Shown piece by piece: positions 21,622-30,650 of a stretch of 64,000 nucleotides of DNA (position 1 is its first letter; every line of letters begins with the position of its first letter). This DNA comes from Drosophila miranda. Its lineage: Eukaryota > Arthropoda > Insecta > Diptera > Drosophilidae. Both the position numbers and the translations under genes were made by a program. The stretch lies in the NCBI RefSeq assembly GCF_003369915.1, contig NC_046673.1, positions 15,298,001 to 15,362,000 of the forward strand. Reading direction: 5' to 3'. A model generated the notes under the pieces. The model was not told the DNA's origin and made no database searches. It saw nothing but the letters and a program-made list of their open reading frames with translations.

Positions 21622-22419
21622 AGCTGGAGAGCACTCCATTCGTTCGTTTGATTTCCGGATTTTCTTGGCGCGCACCACTCGTATTCAGTCGATAGTATCG
21701 ATAGTCGTTGGGTGGACTTGCTCCCTTTTTGTGGGATTTTCTTTTTCGTGGTGGGATATCGTCTTTTCGTGCAGCGATTATTCATTGCGACAATTTTCTT
21801 TTTCAGCGCCACAAAGGGACATTGTGGCATTCTAGACTCACTTACGTTTTATTTTTAAACTTTTATTAACCTTTTAACCTTATTTTAGACACAATCAAAT
21901 TAAAGGAAGCATATTAAATTTCCTAATCCTGTAGAAAATTGAATTATCAATGGGATAAAATTATGTATTTGGGACTGAGGATACTATCTAGCGAGTAATA
22001 TTCAACCGAATATCAAAATCTGGGAATATGATTTCTGAGCATGGATAGGAACGATTAGCCCATTGTTGACCCGTGGTTATTAAATCTTGAAGAATTTAAG
22101 CGTAATTTAAATGAAAGATGGCGTGGTATTTTTAAAAAGTAAAGATGAAGGGATCTGTGGATCTAAGAGAAGAATTATTTTTATTATTATGAGTATTTTT
22201 TTTCCGCGGTTTAATTCAAATTGTTATTCTGTTTGAATAAAGAGGGCTTAAGTTGGCTAACTTCGTTTTTTCATTGGTATATTTACGGTATATTTTTCTA
22301 CGGGTCACACCGTATGTCTTATCGTGGTCACACTGCATTTCACAAACCCCGCGGAAAATATACGAAAAAAAGGCAAAGCTAGCAATTTGCAACTCACTCA
22401 GCTCTAAAAAATGTAAAAA
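21622..22419 (+). promoter_or_regulatory. Array spacer and promoter of baf copy B
   Basis: The long form of the spacer. DRE TATCGATA lies at 21696-21703, followed by about 480 bp of AT-rich sequence missing from copy A, then two GGTATATTT words and Motif 1 TGGTCACACTG at 22325-22335. The third GGTATATTT, present in copies A and D, is missing here, with about 20 bp around it. Confidence 0.65.
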
Positions 22420-22776
22420 ATGTCGGGCACATCTCAAAAATATCGCAATTTTGTTGTAGAGCCCATAGGAACCAAATCTGTCACAGATTTGGCCGGAATT
22501 GGAGAGACGCTGGGCGGACGCTTGGCTGAGGCTGGTTTTGACAAGGCGCGTATATGCTTATGTTGCGTGCTTGCGTGTGTGTGTAACAAAGACGTATTGC
22601 TAATATACCCATATATCCATTCATTGCAGGCGTACACCGTTCTAGGGCAGTACTTAGTCTTGAAGAAGGATGAGGAGCTGTTCAAGGACTGGATGAAGGA
22701 TGTGTGCCATGCTAGCTCCAAGCAGGCCTTAGACTGCTACAACTGTCTCAACGATTGGTGCGATGAGTTCCTGTAA
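22420..22776 (+). CDS. baf: Barrier-to-autointegration factor, copy B (diverged)
   Basis: Exons 22420-22545 and 22630-22776 would give 90 residues. Compared with copies A and D there are five changes: A13V, M16I, N18T, E23D and E87D. Four of them cluster just before the helix-hairpin-helix. The donor reads AAG/GCGCGT, with GC instead of GT; GC-AG introns exist, but usually with an otherwise strong donor, which this is not. Without splicing, the frame would stay open through the intron and give a 118-residue protein. It is either a diverging paralog or an early pseudogene; the open frame and conservative changes favour recent function. Confidence 0.75.
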   Translation: MSGTSQKYRNFVVEPIGTKSVTDLAGIGETLGGRLAEAGFDKARICLCCVLACVCNKDVLLIYPYIHSLQAYTVLGQYLVLKKDEELFKDWMKDVCHASSKQALDCYNCLNDWCDEFL

Positions 22777-23093
22777 TGTAGGTGGATGTATGCTAAAATG
22801 TGGAATTCAAAGGCAGAGCACAACGAGGTTCATCTTAACAGTAAACGCTGGAGCTGTCCTTGTTTAAAATCAATGCCAAATTTTTTAATTCCACAATAAA
22901 TCTACGTTTAGGCATTTAATACTCATTAGGAAGCTCTTAAGAGATTTGTGTAGTAATGTAATGTGTAAAATATATACATTTCGTCTCGAAGCGCGTTTAA
23001 ACATAGATTTAACATATATCAAATCGGGAGAACTATCGTAAGCACATGCCACAGCATACAACAGCATAAACCGATTAGTTAAATTTGAGCTAA

Positions 23094-23569
23094 TTATGGA
23101 TTTCTTTGCCGGCAGCCGTGCACGAGAAAATCTTCATCACGTTCATGATATGCTCGCTGTGCTATATGCTGGCCACCATAAAGCTGAATGCTATATGCTG
23201 GCCAGTCGCAGAATATCCAACAGCAGCAGTCGATCAAGTGGAAGAAGTTCTTCTTTGTGGCCTCCATACTGAGCACCATCGGTCTGCTGATCTTCTTTGC
23301 CAAACATCGCTTCTACTGTCACGATTTGGGTGAGTAAAAGTACAAGACAGAACAGGAGTTTGCTTTAGATCTTTGACTAATTTGAAACCAATCTCTACCC
23401 CCATGCAGCCTTCAGCTGGTTCGCGTTCTTTAAGTACTTGATCGCCATTGCCAATATGCTGTACCACTTCACCATCATATGGGACTTCCCATCGCAGTAC
23501 ATGGTGATTGTTCAGGGGCCGCTGGAAAATATATCGCAGTACTTGAGTAACAGGACGAAAATCGACTAG
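23094..23569 (+). pseudogene. PGAP2: PGAP2 3' part, array copy 4
   Basis: The same fragment as copy 3 but uninterrupted: internal exon ending 23329, intron 23330-23408, last exon 23409-23569. The N-terminal part of PGAP2 is missing and the frame break between TIKLN and KWKKFFF is present. The family's conserved Glu in FFEYL is Lys here (FFKYL), shared with copy 5 only. Confidence 0.85.
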
Positions 23570-24361
23570 AGCTGGAGAGCACTCCATTCGTTCGTTTGAT
23601 TTCCGGATTTTCTTGGCGCGCACCACTCGTATTCAGTCGATAGTATCGATAGTCGTTGGGTGGACTTGCTCCCTTTTTGTGGGATTTTCTTTTTCTAGGT
23701 GGGATATCGTCTTTTCGTGCAGCGATTATTCATTGCGGCAATTTTCTTTTTCAGCGCCACAATGTCCCTACATTCTAGACTCACTTACGTTTTATTTTTA
23801 AACTTTTATTAACCTTTTAACCTTATTTTAGACACAATCAAATTAAAGGAAGCATATTAAATTTCCTAATCCTGTAGAAAATTGAATTATCAATGGGATA
23901 AAATTATGTATTTGGGGCTGAGGATACTATCTAGCGAGTAATATTCAACCGAATATCAAAATCGGGGAATATGATTTCTGAGCATGGATAGGAACGATTA
24001 GCCCATTGTTGACCTGTGGTTATTAAATCTTGCAGAATTTAAGCGTAACTTAGGTGAAAGATGGCGTGGTATTTTTAAAAAGTAAAGATGAAGGGATCTG
24101 TGGATCTAAGAGAAGAATTATTTTTATTATTATGAGTATTATTTTCCGCGGTTTAATTCAAATTGTTATTCTGTTTGAATAAAGAGGGCTTAAGTTGGCT
24201 AACTTCGTTTTTTCATTGGTATATTTACGGTATATTTTTCTACGGGTCACACCGTATGTCTTATCGTGGTCACACTGCATTTCACAAACCCCGCGGAAAA
24301 TATACGAAAAAAAGGCAAAGCTAGCAATTTGCAACTCACTCAGCTCTAAAAAACGTAAAAA
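23570..24361 (+). promoter_or_regulatory. Array spacer and promoter of baf copy C
   Basis: DRE TATCGATA lies at 23644-23651. The long AT-rich spacer follows, then two GGTATATTT words and Motif 1 TGGTCACACTG at 24267-24277. As in copy B, the third GGTATATTT is absent. Confidence 0.65.
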
Positions 24362-24718
24362 ATGTCGGGCACATCTCAGAAATACCGCAATTTTGTGGCA
24401 GAGCCCATGGGCAACAAATCTGTGACGGAATTGGCTGGAATTGGAGAGACGCTGGGCGGACGCTTGGCTGAGGCTGGTTTTGACAAGGTGCGTATCTGCT
24501 TATGTTGCGTGCTTGCGTGTGTGTGTAACAAAGACGTATTGCTAAAATACCCATATATCCATTCATTGCAGGCGTACACCGTGCTTGGGCAATACTTGGT
24601 CTTGAAGAAGGATGAGGAGCTGTTCAAGGACTGGATGAAGGGTGTGTGCCATGCTAACTCCAAGCAGGTCTTAGACTGCTACAACTGTCTCAACGATTGG
24701 TGCGAGGAGTTCCTGTAA
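24362..24718 (+). CDS. baf: Barrier-to-autointegration factor, copy C
   Basis: Exons 24362-24487 and 24572-24718 have a normal GT donor and AG acceptor; 90 residues. The first exon encodes the same 42 residues as copies A and D. In the second exon there are three changes: D66G, S71N and A75V, all in the C-terminal helices that take part in dimer and LEM-protein contacts. Whether they weaken function cannot be read from sequence. A shortened 3' flank (about 30 bases missing near 24795) also marks this copy. Confidence 0.85.
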   Translation: MSGTSQKYRNFVAEPMGNKSVTELAGIGETLGGRLAEAGFDKVRICLCCVLACVCNKDVLLKYPYIHSLQAYTVLGQYLVLKKDEELFKDWMKGVCHANSKQVLDCYNCLNDWCEEFL

Positions 24719-25017
24719 TGTATGTGGATGTATGCTAAAATGTGGAATTCAAAGGCAGAGCACAACGAGGTTCATCTTAACATTCAACGCTGGAGAGTTC
24801 CAAATTTTTTAATTCCACAATAAATCTACGTTTAGTCATTTAATACTCATTAGGAAGCTCTTAAGAGATTTGTGTAGTAATGTAATGTGTAAAATATATA
24901 CATTTCGTCTCGTAGCGCGTTTAAACATAGATTTAACATATATCAAATCGGGAGAACTATCGTAAGCACATGCCACAGCATACAACAGCATAAACCGATT
25001 AGTTAAATTTGAGCTAA

Positions 25018-25493
25018 TTATGGATTTCTTTGCCGGCAGCCGTGCACGAGAAAATCTTCATCACGTTCATGATATGCTCGCTGTGCTATATGCTGGCCAC
25101 CATAAAGCTGAATGGTATATGCTGGCCAGTCGCTGAATATCCAACAGCAGCAGTCGATCAAGTGGAAGAAGTTCTTCTTTGTGGCCTCCATACTGAGCAC
25201 CATCGGTCTGCTGAGCTTCTTTGCCAAACATCGCTTCTACTGTCACGATTTGGGTGAGTAAAAGTACAAGACAGAACAGGAGTTTGCTTTAGATCTTTGA
25301 CTAATTTGAAACCAATCTCTACCCCCATGCAGCCTTCAGCTGGTTCGCGTTCTTTAAGTACTTGATCGCCATTGCCAATATGCTGTACCACTTCACCATC
25401 ATATGGGACTTCCCATCGCAGTACATGGTGATTGTTCAGGGGCCGCTGGAAAATATATCGCAGTACTTGAGTAACAGGACGAAAATCGACTAG
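25018..25493 (+). pseudogene. PGAP2: PGAP2 3' part, array copy 5
   Basis: Internal exon ending 25253, intron 25254-25332, last exon 25333-25493. Nearly identical to copy 4, with the same Lys in FFKYL and the same frame break. It adds an Ile-to-Ser type change in the GLLIFFAK helix (LLSFFAK). It is 5'-truncated like the others. Confidence 0.85.
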
Positions 25494-26303
25494 AGCTGGA
25501 GAGCACTCCATTCGTTCGTTTGATTTCCGGATTTTCTTGGCGCGCACCACTCGTATTCAGTCGATAGTATCGATAGTCGTTGGGTGGACTTGCTCCCTTT
25601 TTGTGGGATTTTCTTTTTCTAGGTGGGATATCGTCTTTTCGTGCAGCGATTATTCATTGCGGCAATTTTCTTTTTCAGCGCCACAATGTCCCTACATTCT
25701 AGACTCACTTACGTTTTATTTTTAAACTTTTATTAACCTTTTAACCTTATTTTAGACACAATCAAATTAAAGGAAGCATATTAAATTTCCTAATCCTGTA
25801 GAAAATTGAATTATCAATGGGATAAAATTATGTATTTGGGGCTGAGGATACTATCTAGCGAGTAATATTCAACCGAATATCAAAATCGGGGAATATGATT
25901 TCTGAGCATGGATAGGAACGATTAGCCCATTGTTGACCTGTGGTTATTAAATCTTGCAGAATTTAAGCGTAACTTAGGTGAAAGATGGCGTGGTATTTTT
26001 AAAAAGTAAAGATGAAGGGATCTGTGGATCTAAGAGAAGAATTATTTTTATTATTATGAGTATTATTTTCCGCGGTTTAATTCAAATTGTTATTCTGTTT
26101 GAATAAAGAGGGCTTAAGTTGGCTAACTTCGTTTTTTCATTGGTATATTTACGGCATATTTTGAAAACGAGACGGTATATTTCTGCGGGTCACACCGTAT
26201 GTCTTATTGTGGTCACACTGCATTTCACAAACGCCGCGGAAAATATACGAAAAAAGGCAAAGCTAGCAATTTGCAACTCACTCAGCTCTAAAAAACGTAA
26301 AAA
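25494..26303 (+). promoter_or_regulatory. Array spacer and promoter of baf copy D
   Basis: DRE TATCGATA lies at 25568-25575. The long spacer matches copies B and C up to about 26140. The proximal part then switches to the A-type with three GGTATATTT-like words, one reading GGCATATTT. Motif 1 is at 26210-26220. The switch suggests recombination or gene conversion between units. Confidence 0.65.
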
Positions 26304-26660
26304 ATGTCGGGCACATCTCAGAAATACCGCAATTTTGTGGCAGAGCCCATGGGCAACAAATCTGTGACGGAATTGGCTGGAATTGGAGAGACGCTGGGCG
26401 GACGCTTGGCTGAGGCTGGTTTTGACAAGGTGCGTATATGCTTATGTTGCGTGCGTGCGTGTGTGTGTAACAAAGACGTATTGCTAATATACCCATATAT
26501 CCATTCATTGCAGGCGTACACCGTGCTAGGGCAGTACTTAGTCTTGAAGAAGGATGAGGAGCTGTTCAAGGACTGGATGAAGGATGTGTGCCATGCTAGC
26601 TCCAAGCAGGCCTTAGACTGCTACAACTGTCTCAACGATTGGTGCGAGGAGTTCCTGTAA
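26304..26660 (+). CDS. baf: Barrier-to-autointegration factor, copy D
   Basis: Exons 26304-26429 and 26514-26660, GT-AG intron, 90 residues identical to copy A. It is the last unit: baf-flanking homology continues to about 26892 and no PGAP2 piece follows. Because it is not followed by PGAP2 and its right side is unique sequence, it may be the original locus edge. Promoter type and protein are those of copy A. Confidence 0.92.
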   Translation: MSGTSQKYRNFVAEPMGNKSVTELAGIGETLGGRLAEAGFDKVRICLCCVRACVCNKDVLLIYPYIHSLQAYTVLGQYLVLKKDEELFKDWMKDVCHASSKQALDCYNCLNDWCEEFL

Positions 26661-26892
26661 TGTATGTGGATGTATGCTAAAACGTGGAATTCAAAGGCAG
26701 AGCACAACGAGGTTCATCTTAACATTCAACGCTGGAGCTGTCCTTGTCTAAAATCAATGCCAAATTTTTTAATTCCACGACAAATCTACGTTTAGGCATT
26801 TAATACTAATTTGGAAGCTCTTAAGAGATTTGTTTAATAATGTAATGTGTAAAATATATACATTTCTTCTCGTAGCGCGTTTAAACATAGAT

Positions 26893-27395
26893 TTCTTTGT
26901 GCCTGTGTTTGTGGGGGAGAGGAGGAAAGGATCTTTACCACCATGTAAAACTCCTCTTTCTTTCCATTATTGCGGGGAGGTATAGCTCAGGCATTATGTT
27001 GTAGTGTGCGCGTGTATAAGCGGCCTGTATCTGGAATTTAAAACTGTTAGATGGTCTCCGTCTCCCTATTGCGTGTTCGTGTGGGTGTGCGTTTTTGTGC
27101 GGCTCGAGCCGTGGTGTGTGCTGAAGGTGAAGGCTACAGCTACGGCTAGGGGCGGGTATATTTAGCATGAGGCTTACAATTAGAGTTCAGTACGAGACTA
27201 TAAGCTACGGCCGATGTATGTATGGTATATATATATATATAGTAATGCATGTGTTCTCATGTGAGTGTGTGCACCTATCCTCAGGTGTGCATGTGTTTGT
27301 GTTCTGAGATGTGTGTTGTCCTTAAATTTATTTGATTTCTTATTGTTTCCGCTGTCGCTGCGGCGCTGCTGTCACTGCTGTTACACTACTGTTGT
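26893..27395 (-). other. Probable 3' UTR of TMEM185 and intergenic sequence
   Basis: No coding region is seen. On the minus strand an AATAAA (TTTATT at 27327-27332) lies about 65 bases after the TMEM185 stop and is a likely polyadenylation signal. A short TA run lies near 27226-27241. Confidence 0.45.
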
Positions 27396-28670
27396 CTAGT
27401 CCGGCAAATCAATGCTCACGAATGGCACCACCGGCTTCAAGATATCATTCTTGGCCCCCTTCTTGTTCTTCTTGTCGTGCCGGCTGAACTCGTGCAGCTG
27501 TTCGTTGGCGGCCGCCGTGCTCGTGGACGAGGAGGCATCCAATGGCACGGACTGCCCAGCATTGCTATGCGTGTCGGCATGGTAGCTGATGTTACCGTAC
27601 TCCTGGAGGAACGGCATGGCCGATAGCAGGAACTGGCTAAAGGATTTGCGTATACCGAACCACCACATGTTGCCGCCCTTGGCCGTGAAGCTGAGGATGA
27701 TCAGGGCCAGGATGGAGACGAGCAGCGGCGAGAAAACCACAATGTAGGGGAACTTGAGCTCCCCGTCCAGCTTGTCGCATATGACCACCTGTGGGCCAAG
27801 GACAAATCAAGAGTTAACTTCCAGGATTTGCAATCATTAATCATTCCATTCGAAACTCACCTGAAAGCAGAGCAGGGGAAGAACAGTGCAAATGTTGCCC
27901 ACAGCCGCATTGAGGGCCGCCTTCTTTTGCTGCAGTGAGACCTCTGGTGTGCGCATCATGATGCCGCAGAATATGATGTTGTACAGCACACTGACCAGGC
28001 TCAGGCAGATGACAATCCACATGGGCACGAACACCACATCCCAGTTCCAGTAAACGAACCGATCCAGCTTCAGTGGCAGCGAGACGAACTGCAGCGCATT
28101 GACGGCCAAAAAGAGCTCCAGCTCGAAGGAGCGATCATGCTTGACGGCCCACACACAGGCCCCCACACTGACTACCGAGCCGAAGATCAGCGGGATGAAC
28201 ACAAGCACCCAGAGGTGGCGATCCGAGGTCAGTTTGTCGCACGCTAAGAGCTCAAACATCAGCAGTATGAGATGCAGGGCCAAGGAGATGAGCATCGCCT
28301 TGAACTGCGTGTAGGCATCGCCTTCCAAGCGGTAGTGGGGATAGCGGCACCACACAATCGCACCAACGATGGCTCCCAGTATGGCTGTGCACTTCCATAT
28401 CCACAGTGGCGTAAAGATGGCCCAATAAGGCCAATCTACCGGAAAACGGTGGGGATGGGTTAGGAATGGGCGGGCACTGGGAATTGGGTAGCTTACCAAT
28501 GTAGTTATCTAGACGCAAGGCATATAGGGTCACAAAGGTAAAGAGGCTGCAGTGAACAATGAATTTGCTGCAAGAAGCCACAAAGAAAAGTCGTTAGGAT
28601 TACCAAATACTCAGGGGATCTGCGTTACGTACCAAGGATTGAAGTCGCGAAAGAGCGATTCCAGATTCAT
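27396..28670 (-). CDS. TMEM185: TMEM185 family multi-pass membrane protein
   Basis: Four exons on the minus strand: 28670-28633, 28567-28497, 28435-27861 and 27788-27396. Splice signals are GT-AG and the joined frame has 358 residues (human TMEM185A has 350). Conserved landmarks are LFRDFNP at the start, YWAIFTPLWIWK, YRLEGDAYTQFKAML, ACVWAVKHDRS and KGGNMWWFGIR in the C-terminal third, with a conserved Pro-Asp end. About seven hydrophobic helices are visible. The family's biochemical role is not known. Its upstream side carries the shared Motif 6/Motif 1 promoter module. Confidence 0.88.
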
Positions 28671-29610
28671 CTTGGAGGGCTATTTTGCCATGAGAGCTGC
28701 TTACTGTGAGATCGCGCTGTGCCCGACACTAGTTGCACATTGTCGTGTGTCCTCCTTCTCGATGCCGACGATACGATGCCTTCGCCTTGGTCTTTGTTGT
28801 TGCTTCTTGCTCTTGCAGTACTCACTGCTGCGCACAGATGCACGCACACTCACGCACGCGCTGCGATGGGGGCCAAAAAGATTTCGCTGCCAGGTGCTGC
28901 TCTACTCTTGCTTCTGTTGCTTCTGTTGCTTATGCTGCTGCTGCTGCGCTGCGCTACTATCCCGTCTTGCTTTTTCTTTTGTTATTTACAAACGCCTGGT
29001 ATACTTTTCGTATTGTGCAGCAGTGTGACCGCGGATTTATCGATAAGCTACCGTCCGACCCTCAGAAATATACCGAAACATACCGCCTCATTTTCAAAAT
29101 ATACCGTAAATATACTGACGAACTCAAGTTATATTTTACATATTCCTCGTTTTTGATATTCCGTCGAATATTACTAGCTATATAGAACATTTAGCCATGC
29201 CATCATAATTTTATACGATTGATGAATCAATTTTCTATTTAACTGGTGTATTCTTAATACTTGATTTTATTGGATTTCTCTATAACGTTAAAATTGACAA
29301 AATATACCATTATATAGCGCTAAACGATATCGGTGTGCATCTGTCGATATCCGGCCTGTTGCTATTTTACTTATTTTAAGCTAGATTTGGCTTATTTTAA
29401 AATCAAATAGCTTAAAAAATAATTGAAATGCTTAAAGCTTAAAATCTAGCTTATTTCAAATTTCATTTAGCTTTTTTTTATTTTTAGCTTGTTATAGCTT
29501 CTTTTTTCTTCAATCTACTTGTGACGCTCCATTGATTTTGCTGAAATCAAATGACCAAATTGTAGCTGTCCAAATAACATACAAATGAAGAAAAGCTCAG
29601 CTTCAAGTTA
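28671..29610. other. Intergenic, divergent region between TMEM185 and the b5-reductase gene
   Basis: It contains the TMEM185 5' UTR, the promoter module at 29021-29285, and an AT-rich stretch with an imperfect inverted repeat (AAGCTAGATTT near 29380 and AAATCTAGCTT near 29441). Open frames of about 150 residues here are low-complexity and have no family features. Confidence 0.4.
29021..29285 (-). promoter_or_regulatory. TMEM185 promoter module within a dispersed repeat
   Basis: Read on the minus strand: GGTATATTT words (complement at 29097-29105 and 29066-29074), then DRE TATCGATA at 29038-29045, then Motif 1 GGTCACACTG (complement at 29021-29030), followed by TMEM185 about 350 bases on. About 200 bp on the upstream side (to ~29285) are clearly homologous to 40787-40990. 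Confidence 0.65.
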
Positions 29611-30597
29611 ATGTTAGCCTTTTTCCCGCCACATTTTGCCCCTGAATGGACCAACACTGTTAGCATGACAGCCGACAAGGAACAGAAAGTGGAAGACGCG
29701 TTTACCATCCAGGAATCAGATTGCTGTGGTAATGGCTGTACAAACTGCATATTGGACAACAAACCTAAGCCCAGCCAGCGAGCGCTGCTAGCCGGAAAGC
29801 GAAACATTATTCTCAAGTACACCAGGTTCCGGCTGTTGCAGAGGGACAGCCACAAGGGCGATGACCAAGTGCTGTTCCTACACTTTGCCGCGGATAGCGA
29901 CGAAAAGGATGACTGCGTGCTGGATATTCCACCTGGACACCACGTAATGCTACGCATTGGCTCCCTGCAGCGCCCCTATTCCCCGTACTGGACGGACTTT
30001 GCCAGTAAAGAGTTCAAAATTCTGGTGAAGCTGCAGCCCGATGGTCCCATGTCAAAGAACCTGGCTGCCATGCAACTCAACGACAGGCTGGAGTTTCGTG
30101 GACCCATTGGCAACTATCGGCACGATCCAGCCGTGACCAAGTGTATTTTCATTCTTGCCCAGGGCGTGGCCATCGCCCCAACGCTGCCATTGGTCGGCCA
30201 AGTGCTGGAGAACGAGGACGACATGAGTCGCATTTGGCATCTGGTATGCTCCCACGATCTGCAGCATGTATACTTTCGTGACCAGCTCCTGGAGTTTGCC
30301 AAATACTGGAATTATCGCAGCTGCCTGTACGTGCCCCATCAGCAATGTGGCTCTGCTGCCTGTCTGGGCGCAGGACACTGTATCCAGGAGTGCGACGAGC
30401 TGCGCAGGAGCCTCCGATACAAGGAGAGGGTGTGCCTGCACCGACTGGATGCTTCCGAGCTAGAGAGCCATGCCAATCCCGCCATCCGAGAATTGCGAGT
30501 CCTTATCATAGCCGGCGATTCAGGCTTCCAGCGGGCCATGGGCGAAGCGGCTGCCAGGGCCCTTGCCGTGGCACAGGAGAATGTTTATTTGTTGTAA
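29611..30597 (+). CDS. NADH-cytochrome b5 reductase-like protein
   Basis: A single exon of 328 residues. A second in-frame ATG at 29665 (with a better upstream context) would give 310 residues and is an equally good start. Near the N-terminus is a Cys-rich oxidoreductase-like motif (CCGNGCTNC). The ferredoxin-reductase fold follows: FAD-binding RPYSPYW, GPMSKNL and GPIGNYRH, then the NAD-binding half with GVAIAPTLPL where the classical enzyme has a Gly-rich GGTGITP. The C-terminal NAD-binding Cys-Gly-x-Pro motif is only weakly kept (IIAGDSGFQRAMGEAAAR). The family transfers electrons from NADH to cytochrome b5 or similar. Loss of the usual glycines may alter cofactor binding, so activity is uncertain. 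Confidence 0.85.
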   Translation: MLAFFPPHFAPEWTNTVSMTADKEQKVEDAFTIQESDCCGNGCTNCILDNKPKPSQRALLAGKRNIILKYTRFRLLQRDSHKGDDQVLFLHFAADSDEKDDCVLDIPPGHHVMLRIGSLQRPYSPYWTDFASKEFKILVKLQPDGPMSKNLAAMQLNDRLEFRGPIGNYRHDPAVTKCIFILAQGVAIAPTLPLVGQVLENEDDMSRIWHLVCSHDLQHVYFRDQLLEFAKYWNYRSCLYVPHQQCGSAACLGAGHCIQECDELRRSLRYKERVCLHRLDASELESHANPAIRELRVLIIAGDSGFQRAMGEAAARALAVAQENVYLL

Positions 30598-30650
30598 ACA
30601 CCAAAGATTAAGGATAACGAAATGCATGGTTATACGAGGATTAAACGGCT

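Larger units (their letters stand above)
18314..26892 (+). repeat. Tandem array of baf + truncated PGAP2 units (~1.94 kb)
   Basis: The baf start codons lie at 18842, 22420, 24362 and 26304. The last two steps are exactly 1942 bp each; the first is 3578 bp and becomes about 1947 bp once the solo LTR and its target duplication are removed. Each unit is: baf promoter, baf, ~330 bp, PGAP2 3' part, spacer with a DRE. Copies 4 and 5 (23094-25730) are nearly identical. The array starts inside the PGAP2 intron against the LTR and ends just after baf D, where the sequence changes at about 26892. Confidence 0.9.

Noticed and set aside
22420-22776. 118-residue read-through frame of baf copies B, C and D
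   Set aside because: It arises because the short baf intron happens to stay open. Splice sites are normal in A, C and D and the spliced product has the exact family length.
23234-23626. 130-residue minus-strand open frame, repeated at 25158-25550 and in part at 18172 and 19739
   Set aside because: It is the antisense of the PGAP2 fragment and its intron and is conserved only because the units were copied. It has no start context or protein family.
28719-29185. Overlapping ~150-residue plus-strand frames upstream of the b5-reductase gene
   Set aside because: Two or three frames are open at once over simple sequence and run through the TMEM185 promoter module. No family features.
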